Assembly: GCF_947507565.1 (NCBI RefSeq)
Contig: NC_089183.1
Coordinates: 2,108,001-2,172,000, forward strand
DNA: 64,000 nt
From: Oscarella lobularis
Lineage: Eukaryota; Porifera; Homoscleromorpha; Homosclerophorida; Oscarellidae
Reading direction: 5' to 3'
The notes under the pieces are model-generated. The model saw only the letters and a program-made list of their open reading frames with translations. It ran no database searches and had not been told where the DNA came from. Positions within the stretch are counted from its first letter, which is position 1; each line of letters opens with the position of its first letter. A program made the translations under genes and the position numbers. Positions 11,331 through 23,420 of this stretch are shown in pieces.

Positions 11331-14300
11331 CAGGAAAAATTTCGGGCACTTCATCTGAGTAGTCAATGTCAGGGTCGTTCATGGCATTGATAAAATGCCT
11401 GCGGGTTGCTTTATTGCCGAACTTGCTTGCCCACGCCTCCAGCATCTCTACAGCACGCTCGCTATCGTTGCCTTTCTCTCCAAACGCATGAATTTCATTA
11501 TGTGTAAAAGGTTTCGGTTCCAGAATTCTCCCGACATTACGCCATTTTGCTCGAATGCGTTGGGCCGCTCTGAATCTTTCTAGCGAGGTCATCGGAGTAT
11601 CAAGGAACTCTTCACTGAAGGAAGAAGTGGCATCTAAAAAGGCAGATAAAACATGATCCTTCCTCGTTGTTTAAACTTACAAACTCGAGAAGACTCTAAC
11701 TTTTCAAGCTCTTGGAGTAGAGTGTCCTTCCCTAAGTCACCAAAACTGCTGCTAATTTCTAATTACTTTGCCTAAATCACAGTCTTGTAAGGCGTCAGTA
11801 AGAACAGCAAAAACAGCGTTTTTTTCAGAGTTTTTCAGCCATTCCTTTAGCAATTGAAGCACTTGACTTGCGTCAACTTCGCCTGCTGGCGGGATAGGAC
11901 AGCTGACGTCCAGATTAAAAGCAAGGTTCCTGATATTTGTAGAGCAACACGCACTCACTTCTCTTGCAACCGATTTCGCATCATGTAACGTGACGCGACT
12001 TCCGCACGCATCAGGAAATATTTTGTCTAGTTGTCGCTCAAATGATTCCAGAACTGTAGAGAAGAGTAGAATAAAATTTAACTCAATGATCTGAATATAC
12101 ATCGTCTAATCCTGTTGCTGCATTCCTCAAGTTTTCTATGCTTAGGTGCCAATCTTCTGATGATATTTGGACCCGTTGCTTCTTCATTGCAGTGTCGCCG
12201 TCAGAGTAGTCAAAGAAAATGCTATATAAACTTCCAGGAAATATTTTCAATAGCATTTGCAGCTGAACAATGCATCTCCAGAACACGTGAAACAGTCGAT
12301 CTAATGTATTGCGTGATTTCGGTGTGCGGCATTTGCAAAGGATTGCTGAGTTATAGTCGAACGTTCTTTGCACGTAAATTTAGCCTTTACCGGACCATAC
12401 GACAGCGTAAATCCATTATTCCAATGGCGAATTAGTTGGCTGATCTGGTGACATCGCGCAGAAAATAGTTGAAAAATTCCCAGAGGAAGAGTGAAAACGA
12501 AAGAGTAGGAAAGTGTCACTTCAATGCTACCTTTTGGACAATCTGCGGGAAAATTTTCTTCTACTTCGCGAGGGTAACTTTGATTAAGTAACCAAGGCAC
12601 TAAAAGGCATGCGTCGGCTTTCTCCAATTGATCAACGATGTCATACGCTTCATTATCACCGTGTTCATTATGCAATCCATGTTTGCCCTTCACGTAGCCA
12701 AAATCGAACGATAACAACATTTTAACAAAAATATTGACGCTTTCCGCGTCAAGCTTTTGACTCCGTAAAAGAGCTTTTAGCAACGGAAGTGACAGAGTTG
12801 CATTACTAGACAGCTCCTCTTTATCTTCGATGAATCGTTCGGGACTAATTTCCGTTGTTCCACTTTCGTGCACCAATACGTCGTAATCGTGACGAAAAAT
12901 TTGCCTCAGCGCATCGACAATTCTTTTGCTCGACCCGAAAACAACGTCACTCAAGCGAGATTGATCAAAATACAATATAGTGCCAACTTGATGGTAGTAC
13001 CTTAGAACGATCAGAACTTCCTCTTCGGACAAATCAAACTGACGACCTAATTTGTTTAAAAAATCCACTTTCAACGCAGATAGGCCATTATGAGAAACTC
13101 TGCACTCTTTTTGAATTCTTTCTTCAAAATTGTACCAAGTTTCGGGAACAATGTCTCCAGCACTTGGAAATAGCCTCCTCTCGTTGTCAGTCAGTTGATC
13201 AATGAAATCTCTAAACTTTGCAGTAGTTTCCACGTGTTTTGCTTAAGTAAAAACGACACTATTCTCAACGCGTACATTCTGTTTCTTGAGGAACGCAGCT
13301 TTCTCTTCATCTAACAAAATTTTCTCTTTAATAATTTCTTCTCGGTTTTCTCTGAAATTTTCCATTTGGCGAGTGAACTCTTCTTGATACAGTCTAGGAT
13401 TCCAAGCTTCAGGCAAGAGATCCACTTTTGTAAAAACGCAAACGACATAGCAATTCTCATTCCGCTCGTAAACAACTTGTAGATACTTTCCTATGTGCTC
13501 ATGAAAGCTGGCCTCCGTCAGCTCATAACGTTGAACATCAACTACAATGACGACCAAGCCATTTTCGCTGACAAACAATTGATTAGTTAAAAGATAACAT
13601 CTTTGCCCGCCGCAATCAATAATTTTGGCACGCTTGTCAGCCAACGTCAACTCATATTCTTCCACACCTATAGTTCTGTCTTCGAGATGCGTGCAAAATG
13701 ATGCGTTGCGCAGCATAGATTGAAATAAGCTTGTTTTTCCTGAACAACTCTCACTTAAAACAACAATCTTTAATCGTCTTGACGAGGCTAGTATATCGGT
13801 GGAGAAATAGGCTCGTATTGAGGCTAATTCTTGCTCACAAACTCCATTTGGTGGAAATGTTATGGGATTATGTGCGCAATTCAGATACTTTAATCTTCCA
13901 ATTGACGAAGGGCAAACGCGTCAGTAAGCAATCCATCACATTCAGACTTTCCAGCACTCCAAAACTCGACGGTAATTCTTCTAGACCGCAATACTGCAGA
14001 TCTAGTTCTCTTAGATTCCCTAGCTTTTGCAACATATCGTCAGGAAGACTTTTCAATTCACTGTTTCTACTCAAATCAGGCGTCTTCAGGGCAGTAAGGT
14101 TACTCAAACTAATTGGAAGTTGTTGGAAACAACACGACCGCAAGATTAGTTCTTCCAGGTTTTGTAATTTCTTCCCTATATCTTCAGGAAGATTTTTCAA
14201 TTCACTGTTCCCGCCCAACTCAAACTTTTTTAGGGCAGTTAGGTTACTCAAACTATTTGGAAGTTGTTGTTGACCACACAACCGCATTACCGCAAGTCAA

Positions 14301-15047
14301 TTTCTTCCAGGTTTTGTAGTTTTGGACCTATATTTTCAGGAAGACTTTTTAATTTAATTTTTTCACTCAAATCAAGCTTCCTAATGCCAGTTAGGTTACT
14401 GAAACTACTTGGAAGTTGTTGTAGATCACACCCCCGCAAGATGAGTTCTTCCAGGTTCTGTAGTTTCTTCCCTATGTCATCAGGAAGACTTTTCAATTCT
14501 ATGTTCGAATTCGAGTCCAGTCTCTTTAGGTCTTTTAGTTCACTGATTTATGAGGGAGAGTGCGTTAGACCGCAAGACTGCAAAGTGAGAGCTTCTAAGT
14601 TCGACCTCTTTTCTTGAGGCTTACTCTCGAAACTGCTGTTTCGTATTGGAGAGAACAGTTCTGCATAGTTGTTGAGTTTATTTTTTCTAATGGTTAGAGA
14701 GCGTAGTTCTGTTTGCGTCTTTACCGCACCTATAATGTCATCTTCGTGAACATGGACTAGACATACAGTAGTTCCTTGAGACGTGAAGGCAGAAGTGGTA
14801 GAGAGTAGTAATACCGACTGTCGTCCCTCTGCAGTCGACCTATTTGAACTCGTGTAATGCCGTACATACTTGCTAGTGAAATATTTTGTGCTGCTGCACA
14901 ATCAATACTTAGGGCCGATATTTCAGTCAGGCTTGAAAGGTCAAACGGAAGGCAATCCCCTTCCAAAATAGCCTCATCATTACCTTCTATACATAGAACT
15001 GCATCTTTATCGTTAGACCAGTCTGAACAATACCATCTAGGAAACAA
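11331..15047 (-). pseudogene. Roco protein: LRR - Roc GTPase - COR - tandem Death-fold domains (disrupted)
   Basis: Order on the minus strand: leucine-rich repeats (15047 to about 13920, with repeated LPDDIGKKLQNLEELILR units); a Roc GTPase (13850-13250) with P-loop SESCSGKTS, DRTIGVEEYEL, DCGGQ and TKVD; COR (13233-12110); a first death-fold domain (12060-11755, WLKNSEKNAVFAVLTDAL); and a second (about 11640-11331, WRNVGRILEPKPFTHNEIHA). Roco proteins use Roc-COR as a GTPase dimeriser; death domains recruit signalling partners. Breaks: in-frame TAA at 13245-13243 between Roc and COR, one-base shifts near 14290, 13918, 12350 and 11752. Some splice sites remain good, for example TTT|GTAAGT near 11665 to CTTTTTAG near 11640 and CCTG|GTAAGT at 11330. 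The first P-loop glycine is serine. The combined nonsense and frame changes suggest a recent pseudogene; assembly error is the alternative. Confidence 0.7.
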
Positions 15048-15059
15048 TAAGGACTATGC

Positions 15060-17120
15060 TAAACCTTTCAACTGCGTATAAGTATACAGTAGTACCTTCT
15101 TACCGATTATGGCCCTTCATGTGGCCGACTGTTTGTATTCGGTAAACGACATTTTGTATGTTACGTTCTCTCCTCGCCTAAGAGCGCTAAGAAGCTGATT
15201 CGAAGTACTCATCTCTGCAAGTCTTTGTACATCGTTCTCTCTCTGTATAAGAAAACGACTTGTTGGACACGCAGTGCTTTGTACCAAAGAAGTGCAGCGG
15301 GAGTTAGTCGGTTAGCCTCACAACGGACATTTGAGACAAGTAATGTATGCATTTCAGTTTTTGCAGTCGTTGGATTGATGGCGGGGTACAATTTGAAGGT
15401 TGCCTTCTACGCCAAGCGGCACTCGTAGAAAAGAAGGCAGAAATCCTTTGGGGTGTGCGTCGAGTTTCGCATAGGCAACGCAACGAGGCAGAGACTTTTA
15501 GTAGATGATTGACATCAATCAGCAACGATTTTTAATGGCGTTCGATCTGTGCAAGATTTCCGGTATTTTATTTACCCAAAAAACGATTCTAATTACTCTA
15601 TTCTTTGCAGGACGCATAGGTACATCAAACACTTTTGCCAATATAATGCTTATGGTGATCAACTTCCTGAGCGCATGCAATGCGCAAGTGCAAGTCTTGA
15701 TCTCCATTGCACGCTTTCCTTTCCTTTTCGCAGCGCGTTCCCGCACTCGAGCATCCTCGATCGGAACGAGCATATCCTCGGAACGATCGAGAAGACCTCG
15801 GAATGAGAAGACAGCGCCACGCGGCCGGTGATCGAGGCCCTGGGGTCGCAATCCTTTTCTCATCGCAACGATCGTTCTCTCTGGGAAGATCGCATTCGAA
15901 CTACCGACACGCCGACAATTATTTCATCGCTCGTGAGATCGCGCGAAGTGACGCGGAGCGCTCGCTGTTCGGTAAAAGCTTGACGTACATCCGCTCGCGT
16001 TCCTTTCTGCATCCGCCTATTTCCTCCTTTAGCGATTGTCCTCGCTTGCAGACAGAAAGGCAAAACAGAAGGTCGTTCTTGGATCGATGCCAGCTCCATT
16101 GATCGCCCACGTACACTGTAGGCACGCCCGCCACTAATTAATAAAATATTTATAGATTTAATTTGTAGGGGTTTCTTTTATTACTGGCTGGACGTGGACA
16201 GTGTCAGGCGAGACGAAGACAAAGACGGAGGTGTGATTCCTGTCACTGCAATCTCGCTGTCTAAATTTTTGTTCTTTGAGTTCTTCCTCTGAGCCGACTT
16301 TATTAAAAGCTACTCTGTGTTTTTCCTGCGTTTGTAGTTGCGCGCAGATTTTGATCTCAAGGGTATGAAGGCGAAAAGCGAGGCCTGGCTGGTATGGAGG
16401 CGAAAAGCAAGGCCTGGCTTTGGCGACTCGCGCACGCTTTGGAATTGTAAAGCGTTCATGTTTCTTTCAAGAACCGACGGTGGACGACCTCAGGAAGAGT
16501 GATGAAGGAGGAAAGGCCTCGGAAATTGGATTAATTAATCATATTTGATCCAGCAGCCCTGTTCTGTTCTCGGCGAGTTTTAATTTATTGAGACCAGAGG
16601 TCGAGGTGCTTTTGGAGAAGATGGGTCAGGTATAGCCGCTTTTCCAAATAGAAAAAAAAGCCACTTTTTAATTAATGACACTTCACAGTTTTCTTTGGGG
16701 TCCTGGATATGATTTTGTTGACACACTGACGAAGAGCAAAATCAAATCCTAAAGTAGAGTTACATGAATAGGCAAGAGCAGGCAACGAATTATCGATGTA
16801 ATGACACGTTCATTGATTCTTTAGGATTGAACTTACATGAAGTATTTGTTCAATATTCGTTTATGTACATGCGCAGTATTAGTGCAACAGAGTGCTCTTG
16901 GAGACAGGTACACTCTGCTTGGAAGTTAAAATGTTGCTCTATTAGACACTTCGTTTATGCCAAACTGAGCGAGGAAAGAGGTAAATTTGACCAAGACGTC
17001 GGCTTTGCCCCTCTGCAAGCATGTAGCTCGTGCAGAATATATCGCGCACATGATGACGTTTCTTCGCCTGGCAAGTTTAGGTACACTAGTAATTTTAATT
17101 ATAAATATTTATTAGACAGT
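15060..17120. other. Long stretch without supported gene
   Basis: Open frames here overlap on both strands without conserved motifs. The part at 15700-16100 is CpG-rich. At 16362-16418 a 29-bp unit ending GAGGCCTGGCT/CAAGGCCTGGCT occurs twice in tandem. Nothing else was recognised. Confidence 0.4.
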
Positions 17121-17129
17121 TTCCTCTAC

Positions 17130-17270
17130 TGGCGAATTCGGGACGATCATAAACGTCGTCTCGCACCGTTTGATTCATGCTGTTGAAGAGCCGCTATTGA
17201 AAAGCCAGCAGCTTAGCTCGAATCTTACTTTGGCCATTCGCTGTGCCAACGAAGTTCATGGATCATGAGC
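17130..17270 (+). pseudogene. Duplicated exon, copy 1 (TGEFGTIINVV)
   Basis: The frame reads TGEFGTIINVVSHRLIHAVE and ends near a GATCATGAGCAG|GTAAGCC donor. The same exon and donor occur inverted at 49120-49265 as TGELGTIMNVLSHTVLINAI. Copy 1 has a TGA just before the donor; the inverted copy is open. The parent protein is not recognised. Both copies are followed by an intron filled with GGGGTC/GACCCC hairpins. Confidence 0.5.
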
Positions 17271-17690
17271 AGGTAAGCCCGCGGAAGGTAAAGCTTCTTC
17301 TCGTTGTTAATTCTTTTGCATAGGAGTTGGGGGTCCTGAGCAAGACCCCGTCATCAAAAACTGCTCCAAACGGGGTCCTGAGTAAGACCCCGTCAACAAA
17401 AACTGCTCACGCTTTGTAAGGGGAGGGGACGTTCGTTTTATTTAATAAATTGAAAAAAATGCACAGAGTTTCACCTCGCGTTTTCGTGCACGGGCAGTTT
17501 TGACGGGGTCTTGCCCAGGACCCCTTCGAGGCAGTTTTTTTGACGGGGTCTTGCCCGGGACCCCGCTCGAGCAGTTTTTCAATAACGGGGTCGTGCTCGG
17601 GACCCCGAGTTCCTAAAAATAAGTATCAGCTTGGCAGAAACATAGATTAAAACCCGTACCTTTATCCTGATTCTGAAGACAGCGACGGAG
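17271..17690 (+). mobile_element. Palindrome-rich element, GGGGTC...GACCCC hairpin family, copy 1
   Basis: The element begins after GATGAGCAGGTAAG. Five or more units of about 21 nt, each a small hairpin with arms GGGGTC and GACCCC, are separated by AAAAACTGCTC-like spacers. The left units face the right units around an AT-rich centre at 17425-17465, so the whole element can fold back. Full copy at 48695-49115 (inverted), partial copy at 23325-23420. It has the form of a foldback or MITE-like element, or of a duplicated intron. Confidence 0.75.
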
Positions 17691-17998
17691 CACGCGACGA
17701 GGTCAAGGTCTTCACGTGCGAGACTATGGGTAGATCGAATAGGCTGTTGGGCGCATGCAATAGATAAAAAAGCAAGCTTCTACATACCTGCTCTCGTTTT
17801 CAGAACGCCGAACGTGGACGGAGCGCCATATCTAATCAATAAATAGGCATAGCCATATTCATAGTCAATCAAGAAGTCATTAGTGCACGACTAGTCTACA
17901 ATTAACTAGGCTACTACATGTATCGCCCAAGGCTCATACAGGGAGATGTCTTAATTAGGAAGCCTACTCACCGTAACTCACCGTACACTCTCGTAGCA

Positions 17999-18510
17999 AA
18001 TCATGAGCGATTCTAACATCTGATACTGATTCCAATCGTGGTTCCGATCCTGATTCCATCTGTTTTCCCCATTTTGAAAAACAGCGGAAGAACAGCGACG
18101 CTACATTGACTTCAGAACACCGCGCATATTTCATGTTCTTATCAGAGTGTTATAGGAGTGGCGTCGCCTTTAATTCTTCGAAGCTCTTTTCTCTCGATGC
18201 CAAATTGTCGAAGGGAAGACGAAGGAGGCGACACTAAACGGCAAAAACGCTTCTGAAGCACTCGACCTGCTTCAGGTTTTGTATTCTCCGCAAAAGGATC
18301 TAACTGGCAAGTGAAAAACAGAATTTTAATTGGTATGCCCACTTGATCGATCCGCTATTTATACAGAACTTGATTGACAAGATTTTGCCTTTCGCCGACG
18401 ACTTTCTGATGGAGGGAATAAAATACCGTGCGAGAAACGTTTGCTTACCCGAAGCTCGTTCGATCTCAGATTGATCGTCTTGGCATAGACCTATGAGCAG
18501 CTTCGTTTAA
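17999..18510 (+). pseudogene. BTB/POZ gene fragment, copy 1
   Basis: This is a diverged copy of 24980-25461. The start ATGAGCGATTCTAACATC runs into TGA at once, and the BTB-like parts (EALDLLQVLYSPQKDLTGK-like and ADDFLMEGIKYRARN) are in different frames. It keeps about 60 bp of the central BTB region that the other copy lacks. It is non-functional as read. Confidence 0.7.
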
Positions 18511-18689
18511 CTGTAGCCGAACTGATAGCTCTGTTAGAAAGTCCAACTGTGGTGGCGGTTACGGAACAGGTTAGGCTCCACTGGAATACTGTCTGTCCAG
18601 CTGGTACTCTATACTGTATGCATCGATCCATGCTGGCTATATCGACGTCAAAGAATAGACAGAGAGACTTATTGAACCGGCTTATTCAA

Positions 18690-19330
18690 TTTCTAAACAA
18701 TGACGATTAAGGTCATAACGGGCCTAGGACGCGATAATCTTTTATTGACGAGGTTCTCATACGGCAGGTCGACATATCTTACACATCTTCCGTTCACTTG
18801 CCTGGATAAATAGCGCTTGGCAAAGACAACGAAGGCAGTTCGTGAGCGTATGTATGCTTTCACGGTCCCTGTTTCTGTCCTTACTCGTTTCTTAGTCAGT
18901 CTTCTCGCTTTCACAAGACGTTGACTCTCCTTATTCATTCTAAGTATGGACGTTGGACGGACGAAAGCGTCGTCACAAAGAGACGAGTCAACTAAGAGTC
19001 GCATTCAATGCCCGTCTAAAAGATTAGGTTAACAGGCGTTTCGAAAATTCGATGATCCTCGAAAGGGCCCCCGATTTTCTGAAAACAAGCACAAAGCATA
19101 CTGATCATACGTTAAACAGAGGCCGGCCGGTGTTTCAACGACGAAACTTCTGGCGAACGTCCGAAAAGGCTGAAATCCTCGTCATGTGACTCATTGACGC
19201 TCTGGAGCCCGGCTATAAACGTAGGCAGAGGATAAATGGATATACAGTAGCTTCAGCCGTCGTTAGAGAGAAATCATAGCCGCTCAGGATCAACACTCTT
19301 TGCAAACATGCTGGTAGTTTTTCTTGCACA
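18690..19330. repeat. Segmental duplication block, copy 1 (flank)
   Basis: This non-coding segment is closely repeated at 25680-26320 in the same orientation and inverted at 46610-47130. Shared landmarks include GTCGTCACAAAGAGACGAGT, CTCGAAAGGGCCCCCG and CGTCGTTAGAGAGAAATCA. The block reaches into the kelch-gene relic next to it. Confidence 0.85.
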
Positions 19331-19439
19331 TAGACTATAGATATAGTAACTTGTGGCTTGTTGAGGCAATTAGGCTGCATGTGTCACGGATACCGTCCAT
19401 AAGCTTACAAAAAGAGACAAATTAACACGCAATATCCAA

Positions 19440-19690
19440 ACCAAGGTGAAAAAATTTGAGACCTTCGTCATAGACGAGAACGTCAAAAGTCTTGTCTTCG
19501 TTCTGCACGCAGTGCGACGTGGCAAACATAGTGTTATCGAATTCTGGAACAGACATTAATCTAAAAAAATATTAAATTTAGTAAACGAGATAATGTTGTG
19601 GTCTACCTTATGCGCTTTGCAGCCGTCAATATACAAAAAGTAAACGACCTCAGAAGCCATAATGCGATGAGGAGAAAAGCAGCGTTAATT
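19440..19690 (-). pseudogene. Kelch-gene 3' relic
   Basis: The minus strand matches the last two exons of the kelch-only gene at 26425-27599: the CGTCAAAAGTCTTGTCTTCG and CGTGGCAAACATAGTG segments, then the exon-3 end at the TGCGCTTTGCAGCCGTCAAT equivalent. The exon is frame-shifted and the 5' part is missing. It marks the edge of the duplicated block. Confidence 0.75.
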
Positions 19691-19869
19691 ACCAGAAAAG
19701 AACTGCAAGATTCCAGAAAGATGTGGAGCTAGCACCACATACGGGTTTCTGTCAATAAAGCTGCATTGCGATATAGATTTGCTGCCTGGTACGAAAAGTG
19801 CCTACTAGTACGTACGCAACCGGTAGACTATGTGCAAATGTCAGTCATTCTAGAAGAAGACGATCCATA

Positions 19870-22590
19870 ATGGCTGGAACAGCTGCACCAGAGGCTCGAT
19901 GGGGCCACGAAAGTGCACTGATCGACGACGTGTTGCATTTGTATGGCGGTCGAAATGAAGAAAAATGGTGGGCTGGTCCAACGTTCTTTCCCCGCAACGA
20001 AATCTGGATGTGCGACGTTCGATCGGAGAAGAAGAAATGGATTCGTCGTTTAGCCGAGGGGAAGAATATTCCTCCGCCTTGCCAGGGAGCACGATGCGTT
20101 GTCATCAACGGTATTATCTACTCGTACGGAGGAAGAAAGGAAGATAGGAGTCTTCTGGGAGACGTTTTCGGTTTGCATCCGAAGGAAATGACGTGGTTTC
20201 AGGTAGCCACGCCCCCACATATGAACGGAAGCCTGTGATACGCGAAGCCTGCTGCTTGTGGGCTACAGGCGGAAAAATTTTTATGTTTGGAGGGGCAGCA
20301 GGAGTAATTCCTCAGCCGTTCCTTCAACCTGGAGCAAGTTGTCAATCCGGGTTAAACAACGAGATTTTTCAATTTGTATTTGAGGAGGACGGAGAAACAG
20401 GTATTTAGCGTGAAATACATTTAATAACTTCAGCATTAATTAGAGGAATAGGATGTTGGTTGGATGTTATTTTGACGGGAAAAAGACCACAGCCACTCTG
20501 CAGTTCTGCTGGAGAAACAATCGATGAGAGCCGAGGATTACTTCATGGTGGCTACAGTGGCTCGGGTAAATATGTAGATGAAGCGTATGTAATTGATCTA
20601 AAGGAAAAGGTAATAAATAGCCTGTCATGCTTGCAGCAAATAATAGTGTGGTTGATAGATTTAGATTTTTATTGAGTTTTCACCTAAACCGTCCTCTCGA
20701 AATGACCACAGAATTTGTCAATTTAGAAAAAGTGGAGTCCAAAAAGGAAATTGTTTTCTTCTCGTTGGCGGTTACAATCGCGATAACATGTTTTCAGACA
20801 ACTGCTACATACTCGATCTCAACGAAAGAAAATCCTATATGGTATGGTTTTAAATAGTAAGTTAGTTGAGATCACATGAGAGCAGAAAGAAATGTCAATA
20901 GTTTTACTTAAATCCGAGAATGGTACCCATCCAGCTTCACACTCTACATTGTGTCGCGCAAGACCTATTATGACAGGGGGTCGAGACTGGAATCAGCAGT
21001 TGAAAAGTATTCTTTACTCTGTCACAATAGGTAATGAATTCAAATGGCGAAGTTGAGCGTTCTTCAGTTTGCATTTAGGCCTACTTAACGAGCCATTCAT
21101 CATAGATGAGTCAGAACATCTCCCCACAGCTTCATTACCCGAGTCTCAAAAACAGCGTAACTACATTTCAGAACTGGAGAGAGAAGTGAAAAAACTAAGG
21201 TGAGATTTCTCTTACTACCGGTAATAGAAAGTATAGTAACAGATTTGTACGGCATAGGTCGGAGAACATGAAAATTCGCGAGAAAGATAACGACAAAAAG
21301 TTGGTAAAGGACTTATCAACAAATAGACATTTTGTGCTACTTTTAAAACATAGCAAATTGGAAGAGAAATGTCAAACTTTAGAAAGAGAAATGTAACGAT
21401 AGCTCTCCTCTTCTTATATTGTACGAGTAGTACTTTGTGTGCAGAGAGATTTGTAGAGATCGATGTCATGCTCTCCAAGAAGAAAAGAAAGAGGCGACTC
21501 GTGCTCTTGAAAATGAAACGTAAAATCAAGCACTCATACAGGGCCTCGATATTGAACTCTGTCTTAGGGAAACACTCGAGGCATTACTGAAAGAGGCAAA
21601 ACAAAATCTCGATCAATTTATAAACGTGCTTACCATACGTCCTGATCAAGTCCATCTCACAGAACAAAAACTTGGTTCAGGAGCATACGCAGGTTAGGAG
21701 AAACTTAATGAATAATCAAAGGAAAAATAAGAGCGTTATTCGCAGATGTAATTATTGGTTGTTGGCAAGGAATGTCAGTTGCCGTGAAAAAGTTTCATAC
21801 ACTCATCACAACGCCAAGAACAATACCGACATTTTGGAGAGAAGTTGTCACAGCGAGTCGACTTCATCACCCCAACATTATCCGCGTATGCGGCGCCGTT
21901 ATGCAAGAAGAAATTCCCTTCCAAATCGTCTCTGAATTGCTCGAAGGGTCAATGAGCGAAGTGATTGATGCTGCCCATGCGGCCGGCCGCAAAGGAGGCG
22001 TACTTCCCTATCTATCCTCTTACGAACAGCTGTCTACAGTCGTCCAAATGACGTCTGCTATTGCTTATCTTCACGATCTAAAACCCCGTCCCTACGTTCA
22101 CGGAGATATACGCTCGACGAATATGCTCGTAACTCGAGATATGAAAGTCAAAGTGGCCGATTTGGGAGCTGCTCACTTGGTGGAGAGTTCAAAGTCGGCC
22201 GGACCTCTCAGTCCACAGTATCTAGCTCCTGAACGAAATCCGCCGACGTCGGGACGAAGCTCGTTGCATAGCGACGTATACAGTCTTGGAGTAACTCTTA
22301 TTGAAGTTTTCACCGGAGTTGGGCCAATTTCGGAAGAGAGAATTAGCCAGTTGAGTCGAATTCGAAATCGACGTCACTTGTACAAAATTTGTTCAAGGAT
22401 GATTTTGGGTGAAAGTGAAATCGAATATCGGCCTAGGAGTGCTGAATGCCTAGACGTTTTGAGAAAGGAAATGGAGGAAATCGTTGAAAACGGTTCATTG
22501 GCTGTGAAAAGAATGGTGAAAGGATCGTTTGGAGGAGAGGGAGTGAATCGTCATCACAAAGTCTCCCTCTCTGATTCATTTCATTATTAG
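19870..22590 (+). pseudogene. Kelch - coiled coil - non-RD kinase gene A (disrupted copy)
   Basis: This is a paralogue of the intact gene at 42513-45196 with the same exon order. Exons that keep phase: 19870-20400 and 20452-20609 (kelch), 20665-20841 (CFLLVGGYN), 20886-21031, several coiled-coil exons (21078-21692) and the kinase exon 21746-22590. Kinase features: LGSGAYADV loop, VAVKKF lysine, HGDIRSTN catalytic loop, ADLGAAH, YLAPERN, DVYSLGV. Damage relative to gene C: a one-base insertion near 20212, one near 21001 (TTT for TT) and an in-frame TAA near 21524 in the coiled coil after RALENET. The kinase exon itself is clean. With three defects it is probably not making the full protein, though sequence error cannot be excluded and a kinase-only product is conceivable. 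Confidence 0.7.
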
Positions 22591-22599
22591 CAGTGCAGT

Positions 22600-22755
22600 T
22601 CCTCTCGTCCAAGTAGTCGCCACCGTCGTCGTCGCCGTTGCAAACTCGCGCGCGATCATCGCAGCGTCCGTTGTCGCAACGGAAATCAACGTCTTGGCTC
22701 GGCGTCGTCGCTTTGACGAAGACGACGAGAAAAACAGGAACTACATGTAGCAAGA
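22600..22755 (-). CDS. LDL-receptor class A exon
   Basis: The minus-strand frame reads FRCDNGRCDDRARVCNG, then GGDYLDERNC, the six-cysteine LDLa pattern with its acidic calcium-binding end. It follows a hydrophobic stretch (VVPVFLVVFV) that could be a signal peptide. No in-frame ATG is evident, so a splice junction near CTACATGTAG (about 22745) is likely. The third cysteine spacing is slightly shortened. It is tail-to-tail with gene A, whose stop is only 10-20 bp away. It could be part of a larger secreted or receptor protein whose other exons were not found. Confidence 0.5.
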
Positions 22756-23324
22756 GATGAAAAATCGGAACGAGGGGAGCCTTTTGATTGGGCTAGGAAT
22801 GCGGAAAAGGGAAAAACGCAAGTAGACGAGTCTAGTTGGAAAGAGTCGTTCTATTATTACACTCTCGGGATCGAGGTCTTTGAACGTTCTAAGAGCGCTG
22901 CGATGGGGCTCTCGAGAGTCCATTATGCCTGTCTACAAGAAGGCTCTCATGAGGTTCTCCATGCAATCCCTAATTCTCCCAGCCTAGACACGGACAATTT
23001 TGAATAGTTTCTGTGATATTGTCATCGACCCGTGTTAGCTTTTGGCAACCGTTGAGACTTGAGACGTCGGGGCGAATTTTGCGACTGGCCCAGGAACGCC
23101 AGGGAGGAATTTAGTTATTCCAAAGCGCATGTGTAATGCAATTTGGAGACTGGATAATAGGATTATGCTCGCAATCACAAGTGACATGTCACAGAGAACA
23201 GACGTACACTATACGGTCATGGTCTAGAATCTAATCTTTAATTTTTGATAGTTACTCAATTAAGGTTAGTTCGATTAAAATTCGAATGATTTCTGACGTC
23301 ACGCAATCGGTGGAAACCAACTGA

Positions 23325-23420
23325 TGAGCAGGTAAGCGCGCGGAAATTGTCGTCGTAATTTCTTTTGCGTAGGAGTTGGGGGTCCTGAGCAAGACCCTGT
23401 CACAAAAACTTCTCCAACGG
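23325..23420 (+). mobile_element. GGGGTC...GACCCC hairpin family, truncated copy
   Basis: The sequence starts GATGAGCAGGTAAG and continues GGAGTTGGGGGTCCTGAG as in the copies at 17271 and 48695, but ends after one hairpin unit. It supports a discrete left end for the element. Confidence 0.75.

Noticed and set aside
10774-11331. Direct splice from the second Roco death-fold exon to the exon at 10774-10549
   Set aside because: The donor leaves one base and the acceptor would then open onto an early stop; an intermediate exon or another gene is needed.
15700-16100. Overlapping open frames on both strands near 15.7-16.1 kb
   Set aside because: No conserved motif, no consistent splice sites; looks like CpG-rich non-coding sequence.
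17271-17690. CRISPR-like array of short palindromic units
   Set aside because: Spacers are nearly identical, units face in both directions, and the context is an intron-bearing animal genome.
21527-21548. 22-nt GT-AG intron that would remove the stop in gene A
   Set aside because: Splicing it would put the following coil and kinase-linker codons out of frame, and it is far below the other intron sizes; an in-frame nonsense codon fits better.
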